Source of the DNA: Mammaliicoccus sp. Marseille-Q6498
GTDB taxonomy: Bacteria; Bacillota; Bacilli; Staphylococcales; Staphylococcaceae
DNA: 64,000 bases
Direction of reading: 5' to 3'
NCBI RefSeq assembly: GCF_946151045.1
Contig: NZ_CAMGYY010000002.1
Span: 124,001 to 188,000 of the forward strand
The position numbers were made by a program, and so were the translations under genes. Under the pieces are notes generated by a model. The model was not told where the DNA came from. It saw nothing but the letters and a program-made list of their open reading frames with translations, and searched no databases. Shown piece by piece: positions 39,772 through 50,745 of this stretch. Position 1 is the stretch's first letter, and each line of letters begins with the position of its first letter.

Positions 39772-41160
39772 ATGAGTTACAGAATTGAGCATGATACATT
39801 TGGTGAAATTAAAGTACCAAGTGATAAGTATTGGAAAGCACAAACACAAAGAAGTAAACAGAATTTCCCAGTTGGTAAAGAACAAATGCCTATTGAAGTT
39901 ATATATGGATTTGCACATTTAAAAAGAGCTGCTGCAATTGCTAACCATGAACTTGGTAAATTATCTGATGACAGAAAAGATGCAATTGTATATGCAACAG
40001 ACGAAATTTTAAAAGGGAATTTAGATGAACATTTCCCATTAGTCGTTTGGCAAACAGGTAGTGGTACTCAAAGTAACATGAATGTGAATGAAGTTGTGAG
40101 CTATGTTGCAAATGAATATTTACAAAATAAAGGTTCAGAGGAAAATGTTCACCCTAATGATCACGTGAATATGTCTCAAAGTTCAAATGATACTTATCCT
40201 ACTGCAATGCATGTTGCGTTATATCATGAAATTGAATCTAAACTATTACCAGCATTAAGTACTTTAAGAGATACTTTTAAAACAAAAGAAGAATCATTTA
40301 AAGATATTATTAAAATAGGTAGAACACATTTACAAGATGCGACACCATTAACTTTAGGTCAAGAAGTAAGTGGATGGAGATACATGTTAGATAAATGTGA
40401 ATCATTATTAAATGAATCAAAAGGACAATTATTAAATTTAGCAATCGGTGGTACTGCAGTTGGTACTGGAATTAATGCGCACCCTGATTTTGGTGACAAA
40501 GTCGCTAAACAAATTAGTAAACAACTAGGCTATTCATTTGTTTCATCTGAAAATAAATTCCACGCATTAACAGCACATGATGAAGTTGTTTATGTACATG
40601 GTGCACTTAAAGCTTTAGCAAGTGATTTAATGAAGATTGCAAATGATGTGAGATGGTTAGCATCTGGTCCTAGAGCAGGATTAGCAGAAATTTCAATTCC
40701 AGAAAACGAACCTGGATCATCTATTATGCCAGGTAAAGTTAATCCAACACAATGTGAAATGTTAACTATGGTTTCTGTCCAAGTTATGGGTAATGATACA
40801 GCTGTAGGAATCGCTGCATCTCAAGGTAACTTTGAATTAAACGTATACAAACCTGTTATTCTATATAACACATTACAATCTATTTATTTATTAGCAGATG
40901 GTATGAAAACATTCAATGACAATTGTGCAGTAGGTATTGAACCAATTGAAGACAATATTGATAAATACTTAAATCAATCATTAATGTTAGTTACAGCTTT
41001 AAATCCACATATTGGGTATGAAAATGCAGCAGCAATTGCTAAAAATGCACATAAAAATGGCTTAACATTAAAAGAATCAGCAATTCAATCTGGTCATTTA
41101 ACTGAAGAACAGTTTGATGAATGGATTAAACCAGAAGATATGATAAGTTCAAAAAAATAG
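39772..41160 (+). CDS. fumC: Fumarate hydratase class II
   Basis: Fe-independent TCA-cycle fumarase interconverting fumarate and malate. The 462 residues show [11 protein letters not shown], the catalytic His segment [16 protein letters not shown] and the superfamily signature [15 protein letters not shown]. It is distinguished from aspartase by close similarity to FumC/CitG (start [26 protein letters not shown]). The ribosome site is AAAGGGG. It stands alone between terminators. Confidence 0.96.
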   Translation: MSYRIEHDTFGEIKVPSDKYWKAQTQRSKQNFPVGKEQMPIEVIYGFAHLKRAAAIANHELGKLSDDRKDAIVYATDEILKGNLDEHFPLVVWQTGSGTQSNMNVNEVVSYVANEYLQNKGSEENVHPNDHVNMSQSSNDTYPTAMHVALYHEIESKLLPALSTLRDTFKTKEESFKDIIKIGRTHLQDATPLTLGQEVSGWRYMLDKCESLLNESKGQLLNLAIGGTAVGTGINAHPDFGDKVAKQISKQLGYSFVSSENKFHALTAHDEVVYVHGALKALASDLMKIANDVRWLASGPRAGLAEISIPENEPGSSIMPGKVNPTQCEMLTMVSVQVMGNDTAVGIAASQGNFELNVYKPVILYNTLQSIYLLADGMKTFNDNCAVGIEPIEDNIDKYLNQSLMLVTALNPHIGYENAAAIAKNAHKNGLTLKESAIQSGHLTEEQFDEWIKPEDMISSKK

Positions 41161-41189
41161 TAGCAGCTATAATAACATAAAGAAAACAG

Positions 41190-41222
41190 ACAAAAAGGTG
41201 CTATATGCACCTTTTTGTGTAT
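41190..41222 (+). terminator. Terminator after fumC
   Basis: ACAAAAAGGTGC (41190-41201) pairs perfectly with 41207-41218 around a TATAT loop; the stem itself supplies the T run. Confidence 0.82.
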
Positions 41223-41246
41223 CAAAATGTATTCCTGGAGGCATAT

Positions 41247-42773
41247 ATGAAGAGATTAGGATTAATAGATATTGGTTCAAATACAATAAGACTTGTGATT
41301 TTTGAATGTTCAAAAGAAACAGGATTGAATGAATTACAGAACGTTAAAACACCTGCAAGATTGAGTCAATATTTAACTGAAGATAAAGAAATGACTGAAG
41401 AAGGAATAAACGTTTTAGTTGAAACGTTAAATAGTTTCAAAAAAGTTGCTAAGAAATTTTTTGTAGAAGAACTTGTACCCGCAGCTACTGCAGCTGTTAG
41501 ACAATCGAAAAATTTAGACCAAATTATTGAAAAAGTTAAATCTAAAACAAATCTTGATATCGAAGTGATTCCTGAAGAAGACGAAGCGTTTTATGGATTT
41601 TATGCTGCGACACACACACTTAATATTGAAAATGGTATGACCGTTGATATTGGTGGTGGGTCTACTGAAGTAACTTATTTTGAAAAGAAAAAATTGAAAG
41701 AAGCGATTAGTTTTCCTTTTGGTGTAGTGACTTTACAAAAATTGTTTTTCGATGGCAAAGACCACAATGATAAAAATGCTATAAAAAAATGCGAAAAATA
41801 CGTTAAAGAACAATTTGAATCGGTAAAATGGATCAAAGATAAAAAAGTGCCGATTATAGGCATAGGTGGTTCTGCACGAAATAATGCGCGAATCCATCAA
41901 TCACTTCATAACTATCCAATAGCGGGTGTACATGGTTATGATATGACGAAAAAAGGGCTTGAAGAAGTATTTGAAACGTTGAAAAAATCAGATAGTAGTG
42001 ATTTGAAAGATTTAGACGGTTTGAGTAGAGATCGCACAGATATTATTATGCCAAGTTCAATCGTGTTTAATACGTTGTTCGATATCAGTGATGCTTCAAG
42101 ATTTACTTTCTCAAGAAAAGGTTTAAGAGAAGGCGTAGTGATGACAAGATTAAAAGAAGAATTTCCTCAATCATTTAATAGAGAAAATGTAACAGTAGAT
42201 GCTTTAAAATATTTAGCTAATGAATATCACATTTATCCATCAAATGGTAAACAAAGAATGAAATTAGCAGAATCATTATTAAATATTGTTATAAATGAGA
42301 CGGACTTAAAAATCTCTAAAGAAGAAAGAGCGTTGTTTAAAGAAGCGGCATATATTTATTATTTAGGATCATTTATAGATGCAGATTCAAGTTCACAACA
42401 TACTTATTATATTATTGCGAACTCAAGTATTAACGGATTATCACATAAAGAACGCGTGAAATTAGCACTTTTAGCAAGCTTTAAAAACAAAACTTTATTA
42501 AAATTCTATGCAAAAGAAACATCATGGTTTAATGATAGTGAAGTTGAACAAATTCAAAAATTAGGTGGCATTATCAAATTCGCACATGCTTTGAACGTTT
42601 CAAACACGGATTGTATAGAATCCATTGAATTAATTGATAACAAAGATGAATATGAATTAAAAGTAGAATATGTTACAGATCCAATTGCAGAGCAGTATCA
42701 GTCTGAAAGACAAAAAAAGCATATAGAAAAGTTGTTACCTAAGAAACTTAATATAAAATTTACACAAGGTTAA
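41247..42773 (+). CDS. ppx: Exopolyphosphatase / Ppx-GppA family
   Basis: 508 residues. The actin-like ATPase fold has phosphate-1 motif LGLIDIGSNTIRLVIFE, TVDIGGGSTEVTYF for the second motif and GIGGSARNNARI for the third. A carboxy-terminal HD-like helical domain follows (KERVKLALLASF region). It cleaves polyphosphate from its end, or pppGpp in some members. The ATG at 41247 is chosen, with CTGGAGG upstream; the longer frame begins inside the fumC terminator. ppk follows 70 nt later, a synthesis-degradation pair. Confidence 0.9.
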   Translation: MKRLGLIDIGSNTIRLVIFECSKETGLNELQNVKTPARLSQYLTEDKEMTEEGINVLVETLNSFKKVAKKFFVEELVPAATAAVRQSKNLDQIIEKVKSKTNLDIEVIPEEDEAFYGFYAATHTLNIENGMTVDIGGGSTEVTYFEKKKLKEAISFPFGVVTLQKLFFDGKDHNDKNAIKKCEKYVKEQFESVKWIKDKKVPIIGIGGSARNNARIHQSLHNYPIAGVHGYDMTKKGLEEVFETLKKSDSSDLKDLDGLSRDRTDIIMPSSIVFNTLFDISDASRFTFSRKGLREGVVMTRLKEEFPQSFNRENVTVDALKYLANEYHIYPSNGKQRMKLAESLLNIVINETDLKISKEERALFKEAAYIYYLGSFIDADSSSQHTYYIIANSSINGLSHKERVKLALLASFKNKTLLKFYAKETSWFNDSEVEQIQKLGGIIKFAHALNVSNTDCIESIELIDNKDEYELKVEYVTDPIAEQYQSERQKKHIEKLLPKKLNIKFTQG

Positions 42774-42843
42774 TAATTATACGTTTTAATGAAACAGTGT
42801 CAGATTTATTGAAGATTGGAAATTTGCAAAGGGTGAGAAGATT

Positions 42844-45009
42844 ATGGGAACACAATCGGAACAATATTATCTTGATAATCCAGATTATTATAACAACCGG
42901 GAATTAAGCTGGCTAGACTTTAATTACCGTGTTCTTGAAGAAGCAATTGATCCTAACAACCCATTACTTGAACAAATGAAATTTTTAGCTATTCATAGTT
43001 CGAACTTGGATGAATTTTTCATGGTCAGAGTGGCAGGATTAAAAGACCAAGTAAAAATGAGTTTTAATGAGCCGGAGAATAAAGCGCAATTAACACCTAA
43101 ACAACAGCTCATAGGCATTGAAGAAAAGAATAGAGTAAACGTCGAACTTCAATATAAGAGATTTAATGAATTAAAAAATCAATTAAAATCTTACAACATT
43201 TTTATAACACAGCCAGAAAGGTTACCAGAAAGTCTGATCAATAAATTACAACAACAATTTAATTCTGAAATATTGCCAACATTGTCACCACTTGGAATTG
43301 ATGCGTATCGTCCATTTCCTAAATTAAATAATAGAATGCTTAATTTATTTGTTGATATTCGTTTAAATGATGGTGAAATTAAGTCAGCAATTGTGCCTGT
43401 TCCAACACTGTTAGAGAGAATTATAAAGTTAGAACATGAAGGTAAGAAATATATTGTTTTTCTTGAAGATGTTATTTCTTTATTTATAGAACAATTATTT
43501 AATGGCTTTGAAGTGATTAATACGTATACATTCAGAGTGACAAGAAATGCTGACTTAACGATTCATGAAGATGGTGCGGAAGATTTACTTATTGAAATTG
43601 AGCGATTTTTAAAAGAACGTAAAAGCGGTGCTGCTGTTAGATTAGAATTAGATAGTAGACATATAGATGCTGATGTAAAAAGCTTATTCTTAATGAATGA
43701 ATTAGAAATTAGTAATCAAGATGTATACAGGGTTGATGGTCCGCTAGATTTAACTGTTTTATTCTCTCTTGTCGGTCAATTGGAAGAATTGTTTCCTGAC
43801 CTTTTATTTAAACCATATACACCACAATTACCTGCATCTTTAAATAATAAAAACATTTATGAATTAGCTTTAGAAAGAGATATATTTTTCCATCATCCAT
43901 ATGAATCTTTTAAACCAATAGTAGAATTTATAAAAGAAGCTTCTGAAGATCCAAATACACTTGCTATTAAACAAACTTTATATCGTGTGAGTATGGATTC
44001 TCCGATCATTCAAGCACTTAAAAATGCTGCTGAAAATGGAAAACAAGTCACAGTATTAGTTGAATTAAAAGCGAGATTCGATGAAGAAAATAATGTGCAA
44101 TGGGCGAAGATGCTTGAAGATGCTGGTTGTAACGTCATATACGGTATGACATTCTTAAAAACACATAGTAAAATCACGCTCGTAATTAAAAAAGTAAATG
44201 GCAAAGTTATACCATTCGTCCATTTAGGAACGGGTAACTACAACGATAAAACAGCTAAATTATATACGGATATGGGCATTATTACGACTAACCCTAAAAT
44301 AGGAGAAGACGCAATTAACTTCTTTAACTATTTAAGTGGTTACTCTTTAAAACCAGAATATAACGAATTAATCGTCGCTCCATTTGAGATTAGAGATTTC
44401 TTTGTTGATCATATCGAACAAGAAATGATTTGCCATAAAGAACACGGTAACGGTTTAATCATTGCTAAAATGAACTCATTAACCGATAAAACAGTAATCA
44501 AAAAATTATTCGAAGCATCACAATGCGGTGTGAAAATAAAACTGATTATCCGTGGTATTTGCTGTTTGAAACCAGGCATTAAAGGTGTCAGTGAGAACAT
44601 TGAAGTGATAAGTATAGTAGGCAGATTTTTAGAACACTCAAGAATTTATTATTTCCATCACAATGGCAAAGAAAAAATGTATTTATCTTCAGCTGATATG
44701 ATGACAAGAAATATGATTAAACGAGTAGAAATTTTATTCCCGATTCTAGACACTCAAGTAGTGAAAAGATTAAAATCATTTTTAAATCTACAATTAAATG
44801 ACGGTTTAAAAGGTAGAATACAAAATGCTAACGGTGTGTATCAATATAATGAATTTGGTAACAAACAGATGGATTCACAACAAATGTTGATGGACGAAGC
44901 ACTGTTAAACGCTAAAGAAATGCAGCAAAATCAAATTAAAATTGGTAAACCAGTTAAAAGTAGAAAAAATAATTTCTTTAATCGATTTAAAGAAAGATTA
45001 AGTAGATAA
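42844..45009 (+). CDS. ppk: Polyphosphate kinase 1
   Basis: Builds inorganic polyphosphate from ATP through phosphohistidine. The 721 residues have the Ppk1 domain order. The amino-terminal domain starts [20 protein letters not shown], a head domain is in the middle and two phospholipase D-like catalytic domains close it. Active-site marks are [20 protein letters not shown], the catalytic His in [11 protein letters not shown] and [17 protein letters not shown], then [12 protein letters not shown]. All are intact. Confidence 0.96.
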   Translation: MGTQSEQYYLDNPDYYNNRELSWLDFNYRVLEEAIDPNNPLLEQMKFLAIHSSNLDEFFMVRVAGLKDQVKMSFNEPENKAQLTPKQQLIGIEEKNRVNVELQYKRFNELKNQLKSYNIFITQPERLPESLINKLQQQFNSEILPTLSPLGIDAYRPFPKLNNRMLNLFVDIRLNDGEIKSAIVPVPTLLERIIKLEHEGKKYIVFLEDVISLFIEQLFNGFEVINTYTFRVTRNADLTIHEDGAEDLLIEIERFLKERKSGAAVRLELDSRHIDADVKSLFLMNELEISNQDVYRVDGPLDLTVLFSLVGQLEELFPDLLFKPYTPQLPASLNNKNIYELALERDIFFHHPYESFKPIVEFIKEASEDPNTLAIKQTLYRVSMDSPIIQALKNAAENGKQVTVLVELKARFDEENNVQWAKMLEDAGCNVIYGMTFLKTHSKITLVIKKVNGKVIPFVHLGTGNYNDKTAKLYTDMGIITTNPKIGEDAINFFNYLSGYSLKPEYNELIVAPFEIRDFFVDHIEQEMICHKEHGNGLIIAKMNSLTDKTVIKKLFEASQCGVKIKLIIRGICCLKPGIKGVSENIEVISIVGRFLEHSRIYYFHHNGKEKMYLSSADMMTRNMIKRVEILFPILDTQVVKRLKSFLNLQLNDGLKGRIQNANGVYQYNEFGNKQMDSQQMLMDEALLNAKEMQQNQIKIGKPVKSRKNNFFNRFKERLSR

Positions 45010-45013
45010 ATAT

Positions 45014-45056
45014 AACCCCCAGCCAAACAGTAAAGACGTTTGGTTGGGGGTTAATT
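45014..45056. terminator. Bidirectional terminator
   Basis: AACCCCCAGCCAAAC (45014-45028) pairs with 45038-45052 with one G-U. It separates the converging ppk and pseudouridine synthase genes. Confidence 0.88.
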
Positions 45057-45058
45057 TA

Positions 45059-45880
45059 TTAATCATCTAATGTAACGGAAATCACTTCATCTTTGAAAGG
45101 ATGTTCAAATTCAATTTTATAGCTGTGTAATTTTAGTTGTCTTAATTTACTGTTATTATACAGTGGGTCTCCAACAACTGGGTGACCGATTTCAGCTAAA
45201 TGTACACGAATTTGATGGGTACGTCCTGTGTCTAATTTTAGTTCGACTTCTGCAGTACGTTCGTCTAACATATGGCTTTCTATTATATGCGTGATTGCTC
45301 TTTGACCGGTTGGAGATACACGTCGTTTATTAGGATGGAATTTGTCTTTTCCTATTGGCATATCAATTGTTTGTGGCTTCAACGGTAATAGACTATCTAC
45401 TTGAGCTTTATAAGTACGTGTGATTTTTCTATCTTCTAACATACGGTCAAGTATTTTTTTAGCGATAGGGTGTTTAGCAATAAGCAACAGTCCTACAGTT
45501 TCTTGGTCAAGTCTATGAACAGGTTCTACATAATCAGAATCCAAAGTATAAATGACGTGATTCATTAAAGTATTTGCTTCTTTCAAATCGTTTGGATGTG
45601 TCTTAACGCCTTTAGGTTTTACAACTATAGCTAAAAATTCATCTTCATATTTTACTTCTGCTAATCGATAACTTGGAACATACTGACTTGTTTCATTGAG
45701 TACCGGTATGTTTAAAGTATCTCCTTCAGATAAATTGCTTCCAAAAGTACTTTGTTCATCATTTAAAGTAATCTCTTTAGACATTCTTAATAGATGTAAT
45801 TCTTTCTTAGGTAAATGTAATGATTTAAACATTTCTTCTATTGTTTGGCCTTCGTATTTCGATGGTATTGTTATTTTCAT
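45059..45880 (-). CDS. RluA-family pseudouridine synthase
   Basis: 273 residues. An amino-terminal S4-like part (MFKSLHLPKKELHLLRMSKEITLN) precedes the catalytic domain, with Asp D125 in VHRLDQETVGLLL. Other family segments are VVKPKGVKTHP, TYKAQV and DTGRTHQIRVHLAEIGHPVVGDPLYN. Substrate RNA cannot be told from sequence; YjbO/YlyB-type enzymes are the nearest guess. GGAGG lies 8 nt before the ATG. Confidence 0.9.
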   Translation of the reverse strand: MKITIPSKYEGQTIEEMFKSLHLPKKELHLLRMSKEITLNDEQSTFGSNLSEGDTLNIPVLNETSQYVPSYRLAEVKYEDEFLAIVVKPKGVKTHPNDLKEANTLMNHVIYTLDSDYVEPVHRLDQETVGLLLIAKHPIAKKILDRMLEDRKITRTYKAQVDSLLPLKPQTIDMPIGKDKFHPNKRRVSPTGQRAITHIIESHMLDERTAEVELKLDTGRTHQIRVHLAEIGHPVVGDPLYNNSKLRQLKLHSYKIEFEHPFKDEVISVTLDD

Positions 45881-45984
45881 GGTATCCTCCAGGAATATTT
45901 CTCTTAAAATCGGGAAAGTTTATATAGTATTTAAAAATAAGTTATAATCAGTATAACAAGAAAAACAAAGAAGGAGTATCATTC

Positions 45985-47523
45985 ATGTCAAAATCAATAG
46001 ATAATAATGAATTTAATGTTAGTATTAATACTCGTCAAATGACTTTTGATGATATTGATGAAGTAATAGCATTACAAGCAAAATGTTTTCCGGGAATGGA
46101 ACCGTGGGAAAGAGCACATTTAGAAAGTCATTTGAGAATGTTTCCAAGAGGACAAATTGTTGTTGAATTTGAAGGGGAAATTATTGGATCATGTTCATCT
46201 TTAATTATTAATTTTGATGAATACGATGATAGACATACTTGGGATAGCATTACAAATAACGGTTATATTACTAACCATAATGATCAAGGTCATAATTTAT
46301 ATGGTATTGAAGTCATGGTACATCCTGACTATAGAGGGATGAAGGTTGGCGCAAGATTATACGAAGCACGTCGTGAAATTGCATATGAATTAAACCTTAA
46401 AAGCATCATAATTGGTGGTAGAATTCCAAACTATCATGAATATAGTGACGAACTAACACCTAGAGAATATGTTCAAGGTGTTATTAAACATAGAATTAAA
46501 GACCCAGTCTTAACATTCCAATTAATGAATGATTTTACTTTGATGAGAATTAATCCAAATTATTTAAACGATGATGTTAAAAGTTTGAAATTTGCAACGC
46601 TTATGGAATGGAATAATCCAGATTATATGGCGAGAAGCAATGTCCACTTTAAAACGAGTGAACCTGTTAGAATTTGTACAGTAAACTATATGATGCGTAA
46701 AATTAACTCATTTGAAGAGTTTGCAAATCAAATTGAATACTTTATTGATGTTGCTTATGATGCAGACAGTGACTTTATTGTATTTCCAGAGTTGTTGACG
46801 ACTCAATTAATGAGTTTTGATGAGCAAAGAAATCCCGCTGAATCTATACGTAAGTTAACGACTTATACATCTGAATATATCGAAATGTTTAATCAATTTG
46901 CGATGAAATATAATATTAATATTATTGGTGGCTCACACTTCGTTGAAGAAGGCGAAGATATTTATAATATTTCATATTTATTCCGTCGTGACGGTTCAAT
47001 TGAAAAACAATATAAAATCCACGTAACACCAAATGAACGAAAATGGTGGGGTGTATCACCAGGTAACGGTGTTGAAGTATTCGATACAGATTGCGGTAAA
47101 ATCGCGATTCAAATCTGTTATGACAGTGAATTCCCTGAAATGGCTAGAATTGCAACTGAAAAAGGCGCGAAAATTATTTTCACACCATTCTCAACTGAAG
47201 ATAGACAAAGTTATTTACGTGTTAAATACTGTTGCATGTCTAGAGCAATTGAAAATCAAATTTATACAGTAACGTCTGGTACTTGTGGTAACTTACCACA
47301 AACTGAAAATATGGATATTCAATATAGTGCATCAGCAATATACTCACCTTCAGACTATGGATTTGCGCGTGATGGTATTGTAAGTGAAACAGGTGAAAAC
47401 TTAGAAATGGTCGCAATAGGTGAAATAGACTTAGAAGTGTTAAGAAGAGGTAGAGAAAACGGTACTGTAAGACATTTAAGAGACAGAAGACATGATGTTT
47501 ATACTGTAACTTATAATCAATAA
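45985..47523 (+). CDS. GNAT acetyltransferase fused to nitrilase-family amidohydrolase
   Basis: 512 residues in two domains, resembling Bacillus YhcX. The amino-terminal GNAT part (about 15-185) has the acetyl-CoA loop VMVHPDYRGMKVGARLYEARRE. The carbon-nitrogen hydrolase part (about 230-505) has Glu E269 in VFPELLTTQ, the Lys region HVTPNERKWWG and nucleophile C378 in QICYDSEFPE, so the catalytic triad looks complete. AAGGAG precedes the ATG. Located just upstream of airSR. Reaction unknown. Confidence 0.88.
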   Translation: MSKSIDNNEFNVSINTRQMTFDDIDEVIALQAKCFPGMEPWERAHLESHLRMFPRGQIVVEFEGEIIGSCSSLIINFDEYDDRHTWDSITNNGYITNHNDQGHNLYGIEVMVHPDYRGMKVGARLYEARREIAYELNLKSIIIGGRIPNYHEYSDELTPREYVQGVIKHRIKDPVLTFQLMNDFTLMRINPNYLNDDVKSLKFATLMEWNNPDYMARSNVHFKTSEPVRICTVNYMMRKINSFEEFANQIEYFIDVAYDADSDFIVFPELLTTQLMSFDEQRNPAESIRKLTTYTSEYIEMFNQFAMKYNINIIGGSHFVEEGEDIYNISYLFRRDGSIEKQYKIHVTPNERKWWGVSPGNGVEVFDTDCGKIAIQICYDSEFPEMARIATEKGAKIIFTPFSTEDRQSYLRVKYCCMSRAIENQIYTVTSGTCGNLPQTENMDIQYSASAIYSPSDYGFARDGIVSETGENLEMVAIGEIDLEVLRRGRENGTVRHLRDRRHDVYTVTYNQ

Positions 47524-47540
47524 AGTTAAAGGTGATGTTT

Positions 47541-48650
47541 ATGGAGAAACCAACACGTACAAGTCTTTTAAAAGAAATAGCTGAATTTCTAAATGAAGAG
47601 ACTGAAATGTACAGTATGATGCACGGTGCACTAAAAAAATTAGTGAGTGGCAGTAATTTTCATACTGGCTGGATATTTTTTATAGACGATGATGGACAAC
47701 ACGAATTAGTAGCAGAAGAAGCCTTGCCACCTGCATTAACGCATAATAAGTGCCAATATATGACTGAAGGTACGTGTTGGTGTGTCACTGCATACAAGAA
47801 TAAAAAGTTAACAAAAGCTTCGAATATTATTAACTGTTCGCGTATCGTAAAAGCTACAAAAGAACACCATGATAAAACAGACGGTATTACGCATCACGCA
47901 ACAGTTCCATTAAGATCAGGAAACGAACAATTTGGTTTATTAAATATAGCGACACCCAATACGAAACGTTATTCTGAAGAAGATTTGGAGTTGTTAGAAT
48001 CAGTAGCATTTCAAATTGGCTCTGCTATTAAAAGGATTATTTTAACTGATCAAGAAAAAGAAGCGGCTAGAATAAATGAGCGTAACCGTTTAGCGCGTGA
48101 TTTACACGATTCCGTTAACCAAATGTTATTTTCATTAAAAATTACAGCTCATGCAGCAAAAGGTATTACAGATCATGATGCAGCGAAAGAAGCGTTCCAG
48201 ACGATTGAAGATACGAGTCAAAGCGCAGTAAATGAAATGAGAGCGTTAATTTGGCAATTGAAACCTGTAGGACTGGAACAAGGACTCATATCAGCGATTA
48301 AACAATATAGTCAGTTTATTCATATCGAATCTGAGTTTGAAGTGGAAGGGTTAATCGATTTACCAAATATAATCGAAGAAAATGTTTATCGCATTATTCA
48401 GGAATCATTGAATAATATTAATAAACATTCAGGCACAAATCATGCAAAAATACATTTAGAACAAGACAATGCTCAATTTAAAGCTCGTATTTCGGACAAC
48501 GGTAAAGGATTTAAAAATCATCATATAGAAAATACAATTTCACATGGTTTAAGAAATATGAAACAAAGAGCACAAGTTATTAAAGGACATATTGAAATAC
48601 ATTCAGAAATGAATAAAGGAACAGAAATTGTATTAACTATTCCACTTTAA
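47541..48650 (+). CDS. airS: Redox-sensing histidine kinase AirS (YhcS)
   Basis: A cytoplasmic sensor kinase of 369 residues. A GAF domain (about 10-165) carries four cysteines at 71, 79, 81 and 99. A HisKA_3 dimerisation segment follows, with the phosphorylated His in RNRLARDLHDSVNQML, then an HATPase domain (NIINKH-type N-box ESLNNINKHSG, G-box DNGKGF). In S. aureus AirS, four GAF cysteines hold a [2Fe-2S] cluster that senses oxygen or oxidants; these four are the likely equivalents. The ATG at 47541 is chosen (AAAGGTGA 5 nt upstream) over GTG/ATG at 47532/47535. airR follows 18 nt later. Confidence 0.88.
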   Translation: MEKPTRTSLLKEIAEFLNEETEMYSMMHGALKKLVSGSNFHTGWIFFIDDDGQHELVAEEALPPALTHNKCQYMTEGTCWCVTAYKNKKLTKASNIINCSRIVKATKEHHDKTDGITHHATVPLRSGNEQFGLLNIATPNTKRYSEEDLELLESVAFQIGSAIKRIILTDQEKEAARINERNRLARDLHDSVNQMLFSLKITAHAAKGITDHDAAKEAFQTIEDTSQSAVNEMRALIWQLKPVGLEQGLISAIKQYSQFIHIESEFEVEGLIDLPNIIEENVYRIIQESLNNINKHSGTNHAKIHLEQDNAQFKARISDNGKGFKNHHIENTISHGLRNMKQRAQVIKGHIEIHSEMNKGTEIVLTIPL

Positions 48651-48668
48651 AGGAATTGGGGTAACAAT

Positions 48669-49298
48669 ATGGATAAAAAAATTATTTTAGTTGATGATCA
48701 TCATATAGTGAGACAAGGGTTAAGGTTTTTAATAGGTACAGTAGAAAACTTTGAAATTACTGCTGATTTTTCAAGTGGTCAATTATTATTAGAATATCTT
48801 GAAGAAAATGAAGAACCTGATATCGTGTTATTAGATTTAGTAATGCCAAATATGAACGGTATTGAAGTGACTGAAATTATGAAGAAGAGATATCCTAATG
48901 TTAAAATATTAGTACTTACAAGCTTTTTAGATGAGGAACATGTGATATCAGCAATTGATAAAGGTGCTGACGGTTATGAAATTAAAGATGTTGAACCTGA
49001 AGTACTCATTCAATCGATTAAAGATGTATTAAACGGTGAGAAAAAAATTCATCCGAAAGTACAGTCAATTATTTCAGAAAGTGCACAAAGACCACACAGA
49101 GAAAATAAATTATCTAAACGTGAACTTGAAGTGTTAAGTGAAATGGTCAAAGGTAAAACAAATAAAGAAATAGCTGAAACGTTATTTGTATCTGAAAAAA
49201 CGATTAAAACGCATGTTAGCCATATTTTAAATAAACTTAAAGTATCAGATAGAACACAAGCTGCAGTATATGCAATGGAACATCAATTAATAAATTAA
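48669..49298 (+). CDS. airR: Response regulator AirR (YhcR), NarL/FixJ family
   Basis: 209 residues. The receiver domain has acidic pair DD at 9-10, phospho-acceptor D56 in VLLDLVMPN, Thr/Ser in VLTSF and Lys in YEIKD. A LuxR-type helix-turn-helix follows (LSKRELEVLSEMVKGKTNKEIAETLFVSEKTIKTHVSHIL). Partner of AirS. In S. aureus the pair affects respiration, wall and virulence genes. A strong terminator follows. Confidence 0.92.
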   Translation: MDKKIILVDDHHIVRQGLRFLIGTVENFEITADFSSGQLLLEYLEENEEPDIVLLDLVMPNMNGIEVTEIMKKRYPNVKILVLTSFLDEEHVISAIDKGADGYEIKDVEPEVLIQSIKDVLNGEKKIHPKVQSIISESAQRPHRENKLSKRELEVLSEMVKGKTNKEIAETLFVSEKTIKTHVSHILNKLKVSDRTQAAVYAMEHQLIN

Positions 49299-49312
49299 AA
49301 GATTAAATAAAT

Positions 49313-49358
49313 AATAGAGAAAATGTTGATTATATCAATATTTTCTCTATTTTTTTGA
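49313..49358 (+). terminator. Terminator after airSR
   Basis: An 18-bp stem (49313-49330 with 49334-49351, arm AATAGAGAAAATGTTGAT, one G-U) with a TAT loop and seven T after it. Confidence 0.92.
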
Positions 49359-49376
49359 AAAATCTAATAATTGATA

Positions 49377-49405
49377 TTACAAAAAGTAAACGCTTAACGT
49401 ATAAT
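49377..49405 (+). promoter_or_regulatory. Predicted promoter of the symporter gene with a cre-like motif
   Basis: TTACAA at 49377-49382 and a perfect TATAAT at 49400-49405, with a 17-nt spacer. The spacer holds AAGTAAACGCTTAAC (49384-49398), three mismatches from the CcpA cre consensus WTGNAANCGNWNNCW. Carbon control is possible but weakly supported. Confidence 0.55.
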
Positions 49406-49453
49406 GTAAAACGTAAGGGGATTTAATATTTAAACTGAAGGGGGAAATTTAAT

Positions 49454-50731
49454 ATGAAAGTCAGGAAGAATTTAACGTTAAAAATAGTTATTTCTTTAGT
49501 CTTAGGTATTACAATAGGGTCAATAATGAATATTTACGCAGGATCAGCTTTCGTAGTAAATACAAATCAATATGTTTTCAATGTTATAGGTCAAATATTT
49601 CTTAATTTAATTTTCATGTTAGTTGTACCAGTTGTTTTTGTATCAATTGTATTAGGCGTTGTTGGTGTAGGGGATCCAAAATTACTTGGTGGTATAGGCT
49701 TAAAAACACTTGGTTTCTTCTTATGTACGACAGCAATCGCAATTACTATAGCAATGTTACTAGCACTCGTATTTAAACCTGGTGTAGGACATTCTGATTT
49801 ACTAAATAGTGATGATGTTAAAAAGTATGGTGCTGAACAAAAAGCTAAAACTTCTGATTCGGCAGCGCCAGAAAATCAAACTTTTGATAAAACTTTAATT
49901 AATTTATTCCCGAAAAATCCAATGAAATCAATGGTTGATCAAGATATGTTACCGATTATTACTTTTGCTATATTTATTGGTATTGGAATGATAGCACTTG
50001 GCAGGAAAGTAGAAGCGGTAAAAACGCTTTTCGAGCAGACGAACGATATACTTATGTATATCGTAACGATGATTATGAACTATTGTGCGCCAATCGGAAC
50101 ATTTGGATTAGTTGCAGCAGCATTTACAAATGCAGGATTTGGTGCAATTAAACAGCTCGGCATGTACTTCTTTGTTGTGTTACTCGCGTTAGCAGTACAC
50201 TTCTTTGTTGTATATGGTGGAGCTGTAAAACTATTAGCAAAAAAGAATCCATTTTGGTTCTTTAAAAAATTCTTCCCAGCTATGACGGTAGGATTTAGTT
50301 CATCAAGTTCTAATGCAACATTACCGATTTCATTAGAATGTACAAAGGAAATGGGTGTGAGAAAAGAAATCAGTTCCTTCGTACAACCACTTGGCGCAAC
50401 CATCAACATGGATGGTACAGCTATTATGCAAGGTGTTGCGACAATCTTTATTGCACAAGTTTCAGGCGTCAATTTATCAGTTTTACAAATGGCAACTGTA
50501 GTGGTCATTGCTGTAATTGCCTCAATCGGAACTGCTGGTGTACCAGGTGTTGGTCTAGTCATGTTAGCAATGGTTCTTTCAGCAGTTGGTTTGAACCCAG
50601 CAGCTATCGGTATCATTTTAGGTATAGATAGACTACTAGACATGACAAGAACAGCTGTAAATATTACAGGTGATGCAGCATGTGCTTTAATCTTATCTGA
50701 AAGAGAAAAATCAAAATTGGCGAAAAACTAA
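49454..50731 (+). CDS. Dicarboxylate/amino acid:cation symporter (DAACS)
   Basis: 425 residues, a GltP/GltT/DctA-type transporter with eight membrane segments and two re-entrant hairpins. The family signatures are the serine-rich tip FSSSSSNATLPISLE and PLGATINMDGTAIMQG, followed by GVPGVGLVMLAMVLSAVGL and LDMTRTAVNITGDAACA. It imports glutamate, aspartate or C4-dicarboxylates with protons or sodium. An insert of about 30 polar residues (HSDLLNSDDVKKYGAEQKAK region) sits in an extracytoplasmic loop. GAAGGGGGA precedes the ATG. Confidence 0.9.
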   Translation: MKVRKNLTLKIVISLVLGITIGSIMNIYAGSAFVVNTNQYVFNVIGQIFLNLIFMLVVPVVFVSIVLGVVGVGDPKLLGGIGLKTLGFFLCTTAIAITIAMLLALVFKPGVGHSDLLNSDDVKKYGAEQKAKTSDSAAPENQTFDKTLINLFPKNPMKSMVDQDMLPIITFAIFIGIGMIALGRKVEAVKTLFEQTNDILMYIVTMIMNYCAPIGTFGLVAAAFTNAGFGAIKQLGMYFFVVLLALAVHFFVVYGGAVKLLAKKNPFWFFKKFFPAMTVGFSSSSSNATLPISLECTKEMGVRKEISSFVQPLGATINMDGTAIMQGVATIFIAQVSGVNLSVLQMATVVVIAVIASIGTAGVPGVGLVMLAMVLSAVGLNPAAIGIILGIDRLLDMTRTAVNITGDAACALILSEREKSKLAKN

Positions 50732-50745
50732 CAATTTAACAGATT

